From Aphanomyces cochlioides (Eukaryota > Oomycota > Saprolegniomycetes > Saprolegniales > Verrucalvaceae), in NCBI GenBank assembly GCA_019828595.1, contig JAHQRK010000037.1, positions 248,001 through 312,000 of the forward strand: a stretch of DNA of 64,000 bases, in the 5' to 3' direction. Positions 52,700 through 64,000 of this stretch are shown one piece after another; position 1 is the stretch's first letter; the number at the start of each line of letters is the position of its first letter. A program made the position numbers and the translations under genes. The notes below the pieces were generated by a model that did not search any database, was not told the DNA's origin, and saw only the letters and a list, made by a program, of their open reading frames with translations.

Positions 52700-53071
52700 C
52701 GTGACAAAGAGAAAGTATCACGATCTTGTTTCCTTGTGTCTTCTGTTGTTCTTAAGTCCATCGCATTACTTCATCCTATATCTATTCATTTAACTAACAA
52801 ATAAGTCATAATAAGCTAGGAATGGACAAATGAAGACCAGAAAGTGAAGTGTGCAGCAAATCTTGCCCCAAAATGAAGTTGCAGTAGACATGAACAACAT
52901 CTACATAAAGGGTAAATCCGAGCCAAGATTTGCACCTTTGATGAATCACTCTTCGCGATTTTGAATTCACTAGAGGAAGCCTTCTCTGGTCATTCTTGTG
53001 CTTTATTTGCTGCGTAGAATACCATGAGTATATATGCCGACGTTCCACGAGAAGCCGCCGTTCAAAGGCAT
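52700..53071. other. 3' flank of the repeated gene and unassigned sequence
   Basis: Contains the shared flank of the unrecognised repeated gene and a minus-strand open stretch (53084-52806) that I could not assign to any family. It may be a transposon remnant. Confidence 0.35.
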
Positions 53072-53399
53072 AAAAATAGCTCACTGGTTTGTTTCTCTAG
53101 GCCTCGGTGAAAACCTACGGTGGAAAAAACAACTGGCAATGGAAGGATACAGCGCATCGTGCGTCCGGAATGCTTGCTTTCCTCACGTATGGTATCATTT
53201 TGTCCACCATACCGAAGTTGATTCGAAATTGTAGGCGCCGTTCGTATCTACAGGTTTTACAGCAGATGGGGCCGAGCCAATTTGGGCCCTCAAGGACAAC
53301 TCATTGCAAGTGTTCTCGTTGGCCTCTTGCACATCACGACCGTCATCTACTTGTTCAGCTCGAAAAAGCAAACGATCAAGCAAGAGTAGAGATAAATTG
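53072..53399 (+). pseudogene. duplicated last exon of the cytochrome b561 gene
   Basis: Closely matches 18530-18855, including the end of the second intron (TCTCTAGGCCTCGGTGAAAA) and the final exon through KQTIKQE and the stop. The first two exons are absent, and a 2 nt length difference around 53215 changes the frame. It is tail-to-tail with the intact GAF gene, a few bases from its stop. This suggests that cytochrome b561 next to the GAF gene is the older arrangement. Confidence 0.85.
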
Positions 53400-53402
53400 C
53401 CA

Positions 53403-56400
53403 TTACTCCACAATAGTTGGTACGATCGCTCCTTCCTTTGTCGGTGTTAAAAAGAGCTGCACGCTTGTGACGGCATGCGTCGTGGGATGGAGTGTTGGGA
53501 ACACTTCGTGATGAAACTCAGCGTGTCGGATGAAATGTGGCGCTAGCGTCTTGAAGAGATGCCTACAAATCAATTGAGGTCCGACTCTTTCTTGCCAAGA
53601 GCAAACTTGTATGGAATATGAATCGGTCCATCCGGATCCACGCCATTTTCAAAGTATGGCGCGACGTCCATGTCGACGGGGACGCCAAATGCTTTGAAGA
53701 TGGCATCGTATTCCTATTTCACAGGAAAAATTATAGCAAGTACGGACGAGGACGCATCACATGAGGAAGAAGTTGAACGCCCCATGCTTGCAAAACGTAT
53801 TCCAAGTCAGTGAGGGATACGAATCCCGTCGCGTCCGCGTCGAACGATGCAAATAGCGCGTAGACTTTGTCGAGATGGATCTTGAGATCTTGCATGCAAA
53901 ACAACCATAGGAACATGGCAATTTCACGGCGAATGGTGTCTGGTAATTCTAGCGTTGATGATGACGATGCAGGCGTGATTGACGTCTGAGAAGTTGATGT
54001 GCTGGAGGTGATAGAAAACTCTGCCATATTGTTCACGTATGCAATCGATGCAGCGTGGCTGCGACTGTAGTAGGCAGTGAGAGTGTCCTTGCGGCTGAAT
54101 GCATTGTGAAGATCGAATTTGATTTTTTCCCAGTCACCAACAACTTCTCGACCCATCCATTTGTCAAACGAACTACCTTCACAATGTGCTTGAGCGGCGC
54201 ATGTGACTTGAATAATGTGGCGATTCCCACAAGAATCCATTGGAAGCCGCACGAGATCGTATTTGGAGCAGCTCGATAGACCACGCGTAAACATATTGAT
54301 CGGATACGTGGCCGAGTGCAACGTTCCACCGTGGTTGATTTTAATAGCGAGAGACACGCCTTGCGATGTTGGCGATGATGTGTTTGATGAAGATGACGCT
54401 TGGAGAAGGCTCATATTGAAAAGCGTCGCGCCTGCGATATTTCTCAAAAAATGTTCAGAAAGGAATAGACTGACTTGCTCTGGTTGCTGCTGTATATTCT
54501 TCAAGCAAATTTTGCATGCGCTGGACACGAAGAATATGCTGCGCGACATCTCGGCAAACCATGAGAGCGCCTGTGATCTACAATTGAATGTTGAATCTCC
54601 AGAAAGAGTACTCGCGGACACCTGTCGCGTGAAAATTGGAATTTTGGACAACTCGAGACGATGCAAATTGCGTCCTCGAGGGTACTGCAAATCAAAAAAG
54701 TTATTCTACCCTTGCCACGAGTCAAATACCATGAGAACGACGACTCCAATGACTTCAATGCCAAACGAATCCCACACGGGACATGCTGTGATGGAGTGAT
54801 CTGTAAATCCTGCATTACGATCCGTGACTGTGATGCGCTGAACGCCTTCCACGTTGATGTCGCTCTATCAAAACCATCGAACACATGTGGACGAATAATT
54901 GATACAAGAGAGGGCTCCCAACGTCGAATCGATACAACTTTGCCTTCAGTCACAATTCGTTTCAATAAACCTGCGATCGACACTATCAATCGAAGCAACC
55001 AAGTTGATATTGTACCTTCGGAGCAAGACACTTGAATCCGCTCTAGAGCTGAGACAGACAAACGACGCTGAAGCATTGGGTTGATGAATTTTGTGTCCTC
55101 GGTTGGAAGCAGCTAACCAATATACAACATTGACATGGAGAAGAGTACCTTGGAAGTCCACATACTCGACTTGTCATCGCTCCAAAGCCAAAGTTGCCCT
55201 CGCTCAATCGTGAACGTCGTCAGACTTGCATTGTAAACTGCATTCATAATTCCAACATGATTCAATTCCTTATAAAATGACATGCATGTCTCCAATAGCA
55301 TCTGCATCACCGATGTCAATTCAAAGTCAACTTGCTTGTGCTACCTTTGTGTCCTCGTGGAGTTGAAGCATAGCCTAAATCAGCCATGTAAACCATTATG
55401 ACATAGACTAGTTTGCACCTGGCGTTCGATGATGCTCATGAGAACCCCTGACACTTGGTTGGCAATGATTGAAACGAGGGAATCATCATAGTCAAAGTCA
55501 TGTGTCGTTCCTTTTCGATTGACAAGATGCAAGAGCCCAATAAATGTCTTATCGTCGACTCCCTGCTTGCCGTATTGAAACAGTGGAACAAACATAACCT
55601 AAGCAGCGTTGAACATAATTTTCAAGAAAAAGTTATGAACTTGCTGAGCTCCAATTCCATGAAGCGAATCGACAGCAGGGTTAAAGTGGAGATATTGCGA
55701 GACGTTATTGACAATCAATGGTTCCTTGAGTGATAGTGCCTCTTCCATAATGCTATTTCTGTACCAAAATAAGAAGTGGCATAAGAAGAACATTACTTGT
55801 AGGACATGGGTTTCAGATCAACGCGAGTTTTGCGAACCCGATGAATCGTAAAGAGTTCGTTCGTTCTCTCGTCGACTAAATAAATACAAGCTCCCTGCAC
55901 ACCAACAATTTCTTCTGCATGCAAGGTCATATTGATTAATGCTTCGTGCAGCGTCAAGTGACGAATATACGTCCCAATGCACTTGCTCACGTCCTAATGG
56001 AGGTCGTAAATATCGACAACATTCATATCTACCTGAGTCTTTTGGAAAAGATTATTGTTTTCCATTGCGAGCGCGATCAACTGAGAGACAGCTACGATAT
56101 GTTCTTCGTCACGAGATTTAAAAGCAGTGCCGCCCGATTTGTTGATCATTTGTATGACGCCGAGTAAACTGTCTTTGCTGCTTATGATGGGCATCGCCAA
56201 AATGCTCTTGGTGCGATACTTCGTCTTCTCATCGTAAGCCTATGCATGGACTAAGATTAGCGACTTGACACAGCCAAGGTGGGACAGACCCGATTGAATC
56301 GCTTGTCTTCGTAAGCGTCAGGCACGTTGATCAAACGACGTGTTTCAGCACATGCACCGGCGATTCCTTGTCCGAAATGCGCAACAACCTCGGTACCTAT

Positions 56401-58842
56401 AAAAATGATGTTCAACGCCGCCAAAAGTATTCATACCTCGATTCTTATAGGGTTGATGGACGGTCCCGCTGTCAATGTCACTTTGCCATGCACTTAGGAC
56501 GTGATCTGTTTGGGATATCCATGAAAGGGGAGAACAATGAATTGTATGTACCATTGTTTGGCAATGTCTTTGTGATGAAAAGCGTGCACCGATCTGGCAG
56601 AAAAGAATGTCAACCAGGTACCCTTACAACAGCAAACCTGCGTCCAATAATTCTTTCGTCGACTGCATGACTAATTTCGATAGTTTTGGAAAGTCCAAAC
56701 ACGTGAATATTTGCCGTGAGAGTGAGAGAAGTACTTTTTCACTCTTTCGCGTACGCTCGACTTCAGTGAACGTCATGACTTTAGCCATCAGGCCACCGCA
56801 GAAATTTGTTAAACCTGCCAAGAGCCATTTGTCCTCCTCAGTAAATGGCAAACAATTTTCAACCGTCACATGGACGCCCATGCCACGGAAATCTTGAATT
56901 TTCCCACATACTTGTAACACGGCAATAGCTTGTCGGTCATCTCCGTTGCAAATTGGTAGTAACATCGTTGCGGAGCTTTTCAGCTTTGTAAATCGATCAG
57001 TGCTGGTGTGGCTACTGCTGTAGAGTGGGTGACCAAGAACTTTGCAGCCTGGGATATTCAGGACTTCCTTTGTATGATAAACATAGGCAGCAAAACCGGG
57101 TGGCGGCTCTGTTAAAAATTGTGTTTGCAGTGTATCAGTTTGTTGCTTGGAAAAATTCTCCGATTGAAGCGTTGCTTGGATATTAGCAGCTGAGATCGAC
57201 ACATCATGTGTTGGGGGGTGTTCTAATTCTTTTGCCAAATACTCGCTGTACGCCAGTTGGTGCTCAAGCGTCATGTGCTGAATCAATGAACGCGATGTGA
57301 CAACTTCACCATCTGCTCTGGTGGAGCGACTCCAAAATTCGTGCTTTTGAAGAGGATCGACTACGAACACAAACGCCTGAACGTATTGCTGAAATCAAAA
57401 CTCGCTCTTTGTACTTACCTCTTCAGCATTTGCAAGTGCACACGCTTCGGCAGCAATCAAATGAACCATTTCAAATAAATCACTACAAGAAGCAAGGCGA
57501 TGGAAAACACCACACATAGCCTTGAGTCCAGAGTGAAGACAAGATAATTTCTCAGCTGTGATCTATTTCAACCCTTGATAAACTTCAACCAAGTTGCATT
57601 TGTACCTGTAGTTCCTTAAGCCACTGCTCTTGGTAATGTCCTGGGAGACGACGAAGAGAATCAAAAAGGGACTGAGAGACGAGTGCATCAAATGCACCAT
57701 TGACGCTTGAACGACCTGTGTTGGACTCGATTTGAGATTTGAGCGATGGAACAGCGAGCCACATATCGTCTGACAGCATGCGAGGGGTTGAATGATTGCC
57801 TAACTTGAATCGTTAGTGTTAACATACTTCGAGAAAAGAAGAAACCATAAAGGGGGTGTGTTTGATGAAGACTCCGAATTTGTAGAAGATTAATTTGGGC
57901 ATCTTTTGTACGAATGACTTCGTCTCGTTCGTTCAACTAAGTGATGCACATTTTGAAGTACTCGACAAATCCAGCTCGTACCTCTTGCTGCAGTTTTTTT
58001 ATTCGTCGGATTAAGGTTTTCGTTTGCATTGCAAAGTCCTCGTTGCGTTGTTGTCTCTCCTGCTCAAGACCATGCACTTTTAGCCGTAGTGTTTCCAGTT
58101 CACGCTTTTCAGCTAAACTAATATGCTCTGCGCTTGATCTTCTTGGACTTGCTAATGCCACATTGCATTAAGCCTTACGATTGTTTTTGTAGAAACATAC
58201 CTCGTCCTTGGGTCGATGGACGGGGTGGAGCACAACCTAATGAAACAATGTTAACAAGATTAAACCTGGAACAAACCATTTGGCCGGGACGGTGAGCTTT
58301 CCATGACACTTAAATGAGGCAATACACTGCTCTCGAGTAGAGCCTTGCTTGCGACTAAACTGTGCTGCACCTATAAATCATAATTGACTACATCACATCC
58401 GTTCATATCGAGATACATGTTGCTGAAGTCGCATATCTTCCTGCATAAGAACAATTTGATCTTCCAAGACTGCTTTGTCATGTTTCAGTCGGTCAATCAA
58501 CTTCTGCTGGTCTCGAAGTCTTGCGAGGGCTGATCGATGCTCGCTAGAGGATCTTTAAATGACATTCAATCATTTGCCTTACCTCTCAAGGGCTCGAAGA
58601 GATGCTGACGACCCTCCCACGACAAAGTATTCTCCAAATTCAATGGCGCGTTCGTCGCTCGTATCTTCATTCCCATCACTTGATGGAGATTGGTCATTCT
58701 TGCTTGGCTGACGAGCGATGTGTCGTTGATCTGGTTTCTTCGTGGAAGCAGCTTGTTTAAAATGTACCGGGCGTTTTGGGTGATCTTGCCGTGGGAGGAG
58801 TGATTCATAAGCTGGAGGATTCTTAGAATCTTTCCAATTCAT
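53403..58842 (-). CDS. multi-GAF-domain protein with C-terminal EF-hand-like region (paralogue 1)
   Basis: A multi-exon gene with short introns (some only 30 nt, for example after LRALE near 58580). The N-terminus is low-complexity then coiled coil (SALARLRDQQKLIDRLKHDK; EKRELETLRLKVHGLEQERQ). Next come three to four GAF-like modules: AYVYHTKEVLNIPGCKVLGH with CGGLMAKVMTFTEVERTRKS; LLGVIQMINKSGG with SQLIALAMENNNLFQKTQ; and FIGLLHLVNRKGTTHDFDYD. The end has an EF-hand-like stretch (ALFASFDADATGFVSLTDLE), then exons ending at 53403 (SVQLFLTPTKEGAIVPTIVE). GAF domains bind small molecules such as cyclic nucleotides; the ligand here is unknown. No output enzyme domain is seen. It appears intact and is the source of fragments A and B. 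Confidence 0.72.
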
Positions 58843-59026
58843 GCTCTTTGCTTGCCGAGTACGGCACAGCAGGCAATTTATCTTGAGGTGGACTTTATGT
58901 AACTGCAGCAGTTTCAAGCAAAACCGCCCTGATTGAGTATACTGTCAGAGTCTAACAAATAAAATAATATCAAGACGTGCTAGGCAAAAGCATTCAGGAT
59001 ATTTTCAAGCAAGAATTTAACTTTTG

Positions 59027-62000
59027 CTATGACTGATTGACTGCTACAACTTCCTTGAGTGTCGGAACAACAATCACATCATTGCTTGTGGGGGTGAGAA
59101 AGAGCTGGATGCTCATTATCTTGTGCGTGGTTGGGTGGAGAGTTGGGAAGATCTCGTGGTGAAAATGCTTATGCCGAATGAAGCGAGGTGCGAGGGCTTT
59201 GAAGATATCCCTAATCACCATAATGTGTTTCACCATGTTGCGATGCGTAATACCGATAGCAGACGTAGGGTTCTTTCTCATCTCGACTGATTTGCGTGCT
59301 TGGGGGCATCTTAAATGCCGCATGTATTGCTTGGAAATCCTGTTTAGCGGTATAAACAAAGTTAAAGGTAGACAAACGTACGTCAAGACCAAGGTTTACA
59401 CCCCAGGAACGCATGACAAACTCGAAGTCGGTCAACTTGATGTGACCTGTAGAGTCAACGTCGAATGGTGAAAAAAGTAAAGTCACTTTCTCCAAATGGA
59501 TCATGAGGTCGTCCATGCAAAAGGGCCATAGAAAAACAGCGATTTCTCGGCGAATTGATTCGGTCAATACATCTTGAGATTTGTTCACTGCCAGAGTAAC
59601 TCGGGATGACGACGCAGTGATGAAGTCGAAACTGTTGACGTAAGACAGCGACACGGTGTGGTTCTGGTTGTAAAAAGCAGCCAGTGTGTCTTTGCGGCTA
59701 AATGCATTGTGCAGATCAAATTTGATTTTCTCCCAATCACCCACGGTGGTATCATGACCCAGCCATTTGTCAAAGTGCGTGCTTTCATACTGAGCTTGCG
59801 TTACTCGTGTCACTTGAATTACATGACGGTCACCACGACTATCAACAGGCAGGCGAAGTAGGTCATATTTGGAGCAAAACTCAAGGCCTGGGGTGAACAT
59901 ATTGATTGGATAAGTCGACGTATCAACCATGCCATGCATATTTAACTTGATGGCGAGTGAGAACCCATGCTGAGATGATAACGAAGGAGAGGATGTGTGG
60001 TGAGATAAGCTCAATAGGCTTGGGCTATACAGTGGTGCATCTCCGGACAAGTAAGAAAAGTAGGCCAAAGAGCTTCTTACTGGATCTTGTTCCAGCAGTA
60101 TATTCTTCGATGAGGTCTTGCATGCGTTTGACACGGTGAATATGCTTGGAAACATCATGGCACACCACGAGCGCTGCTGTAATCTATCGAAGGTTTTGCA
60201 TTTTTGAAATATTAAAATGGAAACCTGGCGAGTCAAGATAGGAATCTTCGAGAGCTCAAGTCGAGTGAGACAGCGCCCTCGCGGTGACTAGAAATAGTAA
60301 TTCGGAAAGTATTTTGCAGCCAGAGTTACCATGAGTAAAACAATTCCAATGACTTCAATTCCAAAGGAATCCCAGACAGGGCATGCTGTGATCGAATATT
60401 GAATAAACGAGGCTTTTCTATCAGTAGCAGTGATCCGCTGAACGCCTTCGGCGCTTGCATTGCTGCTGATTTCTCCCTGAGGCCATCAAAGGTTAACTTC
60501 TTTGAAGGTTTCGTACATATTCCCAACGACGAATCGAAACAACTTTCCCTTCTGCCAGCACTCGCTTCATCAGTCCTAGAACAAGGTGACGAATTTGAGG
60601 TTGTACAAAAGGCTACAACCTTCTGAGCATGAAACTTCCTCGCGCTCGAAGGCAGACACTGACATGCGACGTTGAAGTGTCGGGTTCACAAATTTCACAT
60701 CGTTGTCCTCAAGGGTCTTCACACAGAATTAATCAGTGAAGTGAACGATTTTATACTTTTGATGTCCACATATGCGTTTTATCCGCCGTCCAGAGCCACA
60801 ACTGCCCTTTTTCAATTGTAAACGCTGCTCTAGTAGCATTGCACACTGCATTCATTATGCCCACATGATTTGACTCTTTGAAAAATGACATGCAAGTGTC
60901 CAAAAGCATCTAAAACAATGATTTTTTACTTGAAAGTTTGGAGCCCACCTTAGTATCTTCATGGAGCTGATGCAAAATCTACAGTAGAGAATAAGTTTGA
61001 TTATTGATATCGTGTGTAACCTGGCGCTCAGTGATGCTCATCAGTATTCCCGATATTTGATTTGCCATGATCGCAACAAGCGAGTCATCGTAGTCGAAGC
61101 CCTGAGAGGTTCCCTTTCGATTGACCAAATGCAGCAGTCCAACAAAAGTTTTTTCGTCCACCCCATTTTTTCCATGTTGAAAAATTGGTACAAACATCAC
61201 CTGTTTCAAATAGTCAAATTGGACGTCTAGATAAGTTTAGCTACCTGGTGGGCAGCAATTCCAGGCAGCGAGTCCACTGCTTGATTGAAATCTTCGTGAT
61301 GATATACATTATTGACAATCAAGGGCTCTTTTAATGATATTGCTTTGGCCATAATACTCTTCCTAATAATAAAACAGTCATACTACACATACTTCTACCT
61401 CACTTGTAACTCAGTGGCTTCAAATCAACTCGAGTTTTGCGCTCTCGATGATACGTGAATAATTCATTCGTTCGATCTTCAAGCAAATAAATACAGGCTC
61501 CTTGAACACCAACTACGTCTTCTGTGTGCTGTGTTAGGTTTACTAGCGCCTCATTGAGCGGTAGGCATCGAATATATGGACCAATGCACTTGCTCACTTC
61601 CTATAAATTATTGACCATACTCATTAGAGCAAGCCGAGCTGCAGTACCTGTGTCTTTTGGAACAAGTTGCTGTTTTCCATTGCCAATGCAATTAATTGTG
61701 ATACGGATGCAATATACTCTTCGTCCATGGCCTTAAACGTTGTGCCGCCAGCTTTATTGATCATTTGTATAACACCAAGGAGATTACCAGTGCTTCCAAT
61801 AATAGGCATCGCCAAAATACTTTTCGTTCTGTACTTGGTTCTCTCATCCCAAGTCTTCACCTTACATTTATCATCACGTCGTGACAAAGAACTTCACCTT
61901 GTCAAATCGATCATCATAATATGCGTCAGGAACATTGATCAATTGTCGCGTTTCAGCACATGCTCCAGCAATCCCTTTACCAATTTGAACAACGATTTCA

Positions 62001-64000
62001 TGACCTACAATAGGTATTGAAATATTGATCCGTACAGTCTGACCTCGATTTTTCCATGTCGCTTGTTCCCCTTGAACATCTGAGACCCAAGCACTTAAGA
62101 CTTGCTCTATACGAAAGTTAAGTGATATCTCATGTCAACTAAAGTACCATCGTTTGGCGTTGATTTAGCCACAAATAGTGTGCAGCGATCTAGCAAGTGT
62201 TATGATGCATATATATCTCGCTCACCTGTTTCCAGGAGCTCCCTGGTTGATTGCATGACCAATTTGGATAGCTTAGGAAAGTCTAGGCACGTAAATATTT
62301 GTCGCGAGAGAGCAAGGAGAAGTGTTTCACTCCTCCGTGTGCGCTCCACCTCCGTAAATGTCATAACTTTTGCCATAAGACCGCCACAAAAATTTGCTAA
62401 GCCCATCAAGATCCATTTGTCTTCGTCTGTGAAAGACATACATCCTTCCAGTGACACTTGCACTCCTATGCCATGGACATTCTGAACTTTCCCACAAACT
62501 TGTAACACTGCAAGGCATTCGTTTTCGTCTCCATAACACATTGGAACTAACATTGTCGATGCACTCTTGACTTTCATGAAGCGATCGGTGTTGCGATGAC
62601 TTGTGCTGTGAAGTGGATGGCCAATAACTGTACACCCAGGAACGTTGAGAACTTCTTTCGTGTGGAATACGTATGCCGCAAAGCCTGGAGGAGACGAAGA
62701 GACAAGTTGATGAGCCAAAAGTGAAGCTGGTTCAGTTGCAGGCTTGCTTACGACATTTGCGTTCTACACAAAAAGAATCAGTCCGTGAACGAGTCCGAAA
62801 CTTCATATACATCATGATTAGTATGACAAGGAAGCTCTGACAAGTAATTGCTATACGTCAATTGATCTTCAAAAGGTATATGTGGCAAAAAGGACCGTGA
62901 TGTGAAGATTTCGCCATCATCGCCCTTTATTCGACTCCAAAATTCTTGTTTTTGCATTGGATCTGCAACAAAAATGTAAGCCTGTCATTTGGTTGCAACT
63001 TAGCATTTCCGCGAAACAAAACCTCTTACCTCTTCAGCATCGACAAGACATTGGGCTTCTTTGGCAATCAATTGCACCATTTCATATAAGTCTGCACAAG
63101 ACGCAAGTCGGTCAAATACTCCACAAAGGGCTTTTAGTCCTGAATGCAAACGGGACAATTTGTGTGCCGTCTCCTAACGCAAAAATTTAATGCAGTTTTG
63201 GTGTAAATCCTCACCTGCAAGTCCTTCAACCATTGCTCATGGTAATTTCCAGGGAGATGCTGAATCATATCAACAAACGATTTGGCAATTAGCGAATCAT
63301 AAGCTTTTCCTGTGTCCGTTTTTCCAGTATGAGAAGCAATACAAGTCTTTAAGGCTGGTACTGATAACCACATTTCATCTGAAAGGAGACCATGGGTGGG
63401 AGAACCTCCTTGCAAACATGTGAAGCAGTGGGCTTATGAAATTTACCGTGTTGCAATTGGGCCTGATGCATAGATCGAATGTGTAACAGGTGAATTTCCG
63501 CGTCTTTAGCTCGAATGATGTCAAGTTTTTTACTCAACTACCATGTATTCGATCGGAGACGCAGTGATTTGAAATACCTCATGTTCCAACTTCTTAATTC
63601 GCTTGAAGAATGCCTTCGATTGTGCCGCAAACTCTTCTGTGCGTTGTTGTTTTTCACTTTCCAAATTGTGCACTTTAAGGCGAAGTATTTCAAGCTCACG
63701 GTGGTCCGCTGTAGTCATTGGAACTGTTGCACATGCTCTCCTTGGGCTCGCTAAGAGACAAATTCTTGTAAATTTGGATTGCAAGTAGAATACCTCGCCC
63801 AGGCAATATTGGACGGACTGGACTTTGCACTACATCCATTTCAACCATATTTGATTCTTGGAGAGCTACCATTTCCTCCAGGAGTCCGATCGGTTGGCAC
63901 GTCACTAATGAGATTCGGGAGCAAATTGTTGTCGTGGAGCTGCTTGCTTGTAACTAAACTATGTTGCATCTATTCGACAATTACAATGCAATCTAGGTTG
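59027..64000 (-). CDS. multi-GAF-domain protein, paralogue 2 (5' end outside the window)
   Basis: Same architecture and exon order as paralogue 1, next to it and on the same strand, clearly a tandem duplicate with substantial divergence. Features seen are the coiled coil (TTADHRELEILRLKVHNLES), GAF blocks (VFHTKEVLNVPGCTVIGHPL; AMPIIGSTGNLLGVIQMINK; FVGLLHLVNRKGTSQGFDYD), the EF-hand-like segment (LLFSPFDVDSTGHIKLTDFE) and a final exon ending at 59027 (HPTTHKIMSIQLFLTPTSND). The N-terminal exons before about 63985 lie beyond the window edge. Some exon joins near 59220 are unresolved. It is likely functional. Confidence 0.7.

Noticed and set aside
52806..53084. Possible retrotransposon RNase H fragment on the minus strand
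   Set aside because: A few residues are suggestive but no catalytic motif could be placed; left unassigned.
1..64000. tRNA or rRNA genes
   Set aside because: No convincing cloverleaf or rRNA core sequence was found by eye on either strand; a covariance-model scan would be needed to exclude small RNAs.

Overview
This window looks like part of an oomycete nuclear genome, most likely a saprolegnialean such as Aphanomyces or a relative. The evidence is very short introns (about 30-50 nt) in the host genes, a Crinkler-type effector, an oomycete-type Crypton recombinase, a DUF6818-like gene, and compact genes on both strands. The exact species cannot be told from the sequence.

Layout: 0.3-12.3 kb is ordinary gene space. 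It holds a PAM18/TIM14-like J-protein (+), a DOCK-family exchange factor with eight exons (-), and a full ABCA-type transporter (-). 12.5-17.7 kb is repeat-rich: a G-rich satellite, a broken Harbinger/DDE_4 transposase, a complete mariner-like element whose transposase has an intron, and a 0.6 kb fold-back element. 18.0-18.85 kb is a cytochrome b561 gene, followed by a fragment of a multi-GAF-domain gene.

The centrepiece is 20570-40427, a 19.86 kb Maverick/Polinton-type element inserted in that GAF fragment. It has terminal inverted repeats of about 0.45 kb and a 5 bp GGCAA target duplication. It encodes a retroviral-type integrase, B-family polymerase pieces, a packaging ATPase, an adenain-like protease, a double-jelly-roll-type major capsid candidate, a penton candidate, a fibre protein ending in an S74 chaperone, a putative core protein, and an SF3 helicase resembling CRESS-virus Rep. 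It also carries a Crinkler effector gene. Almost every long gene has one to four frameshifts or stops, so the copy is a relic. A Tc1/IS630-like transposon sits in its left terminal repeat and a deleted pogo-like transposase lies in the middle. A palindromic upstream motif is shared by four of its genes.

40.4-53.4 kb is a mosaic: a second GAF-gene fragment split by a 4.19 kb terminal-inverted-repeat element carrying a Crypton-type tyrosine recombinase and a DUF6818-like gene, a pogo remnant, a 4.02 kb Mutator-like element with a 10 bp target duplication, two fragments of an unrecognised repeated gene, and a duplicated end of the cytochrome b561 gene. 53.4-64 kb holds two tandem paralogous multi-GAF/EF-hand genes on the minus strand; the second runs off the window. 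The GAF locus appears to be the source of the fragments, and the cytochrome b561-GAF junction has been duplicated with them.
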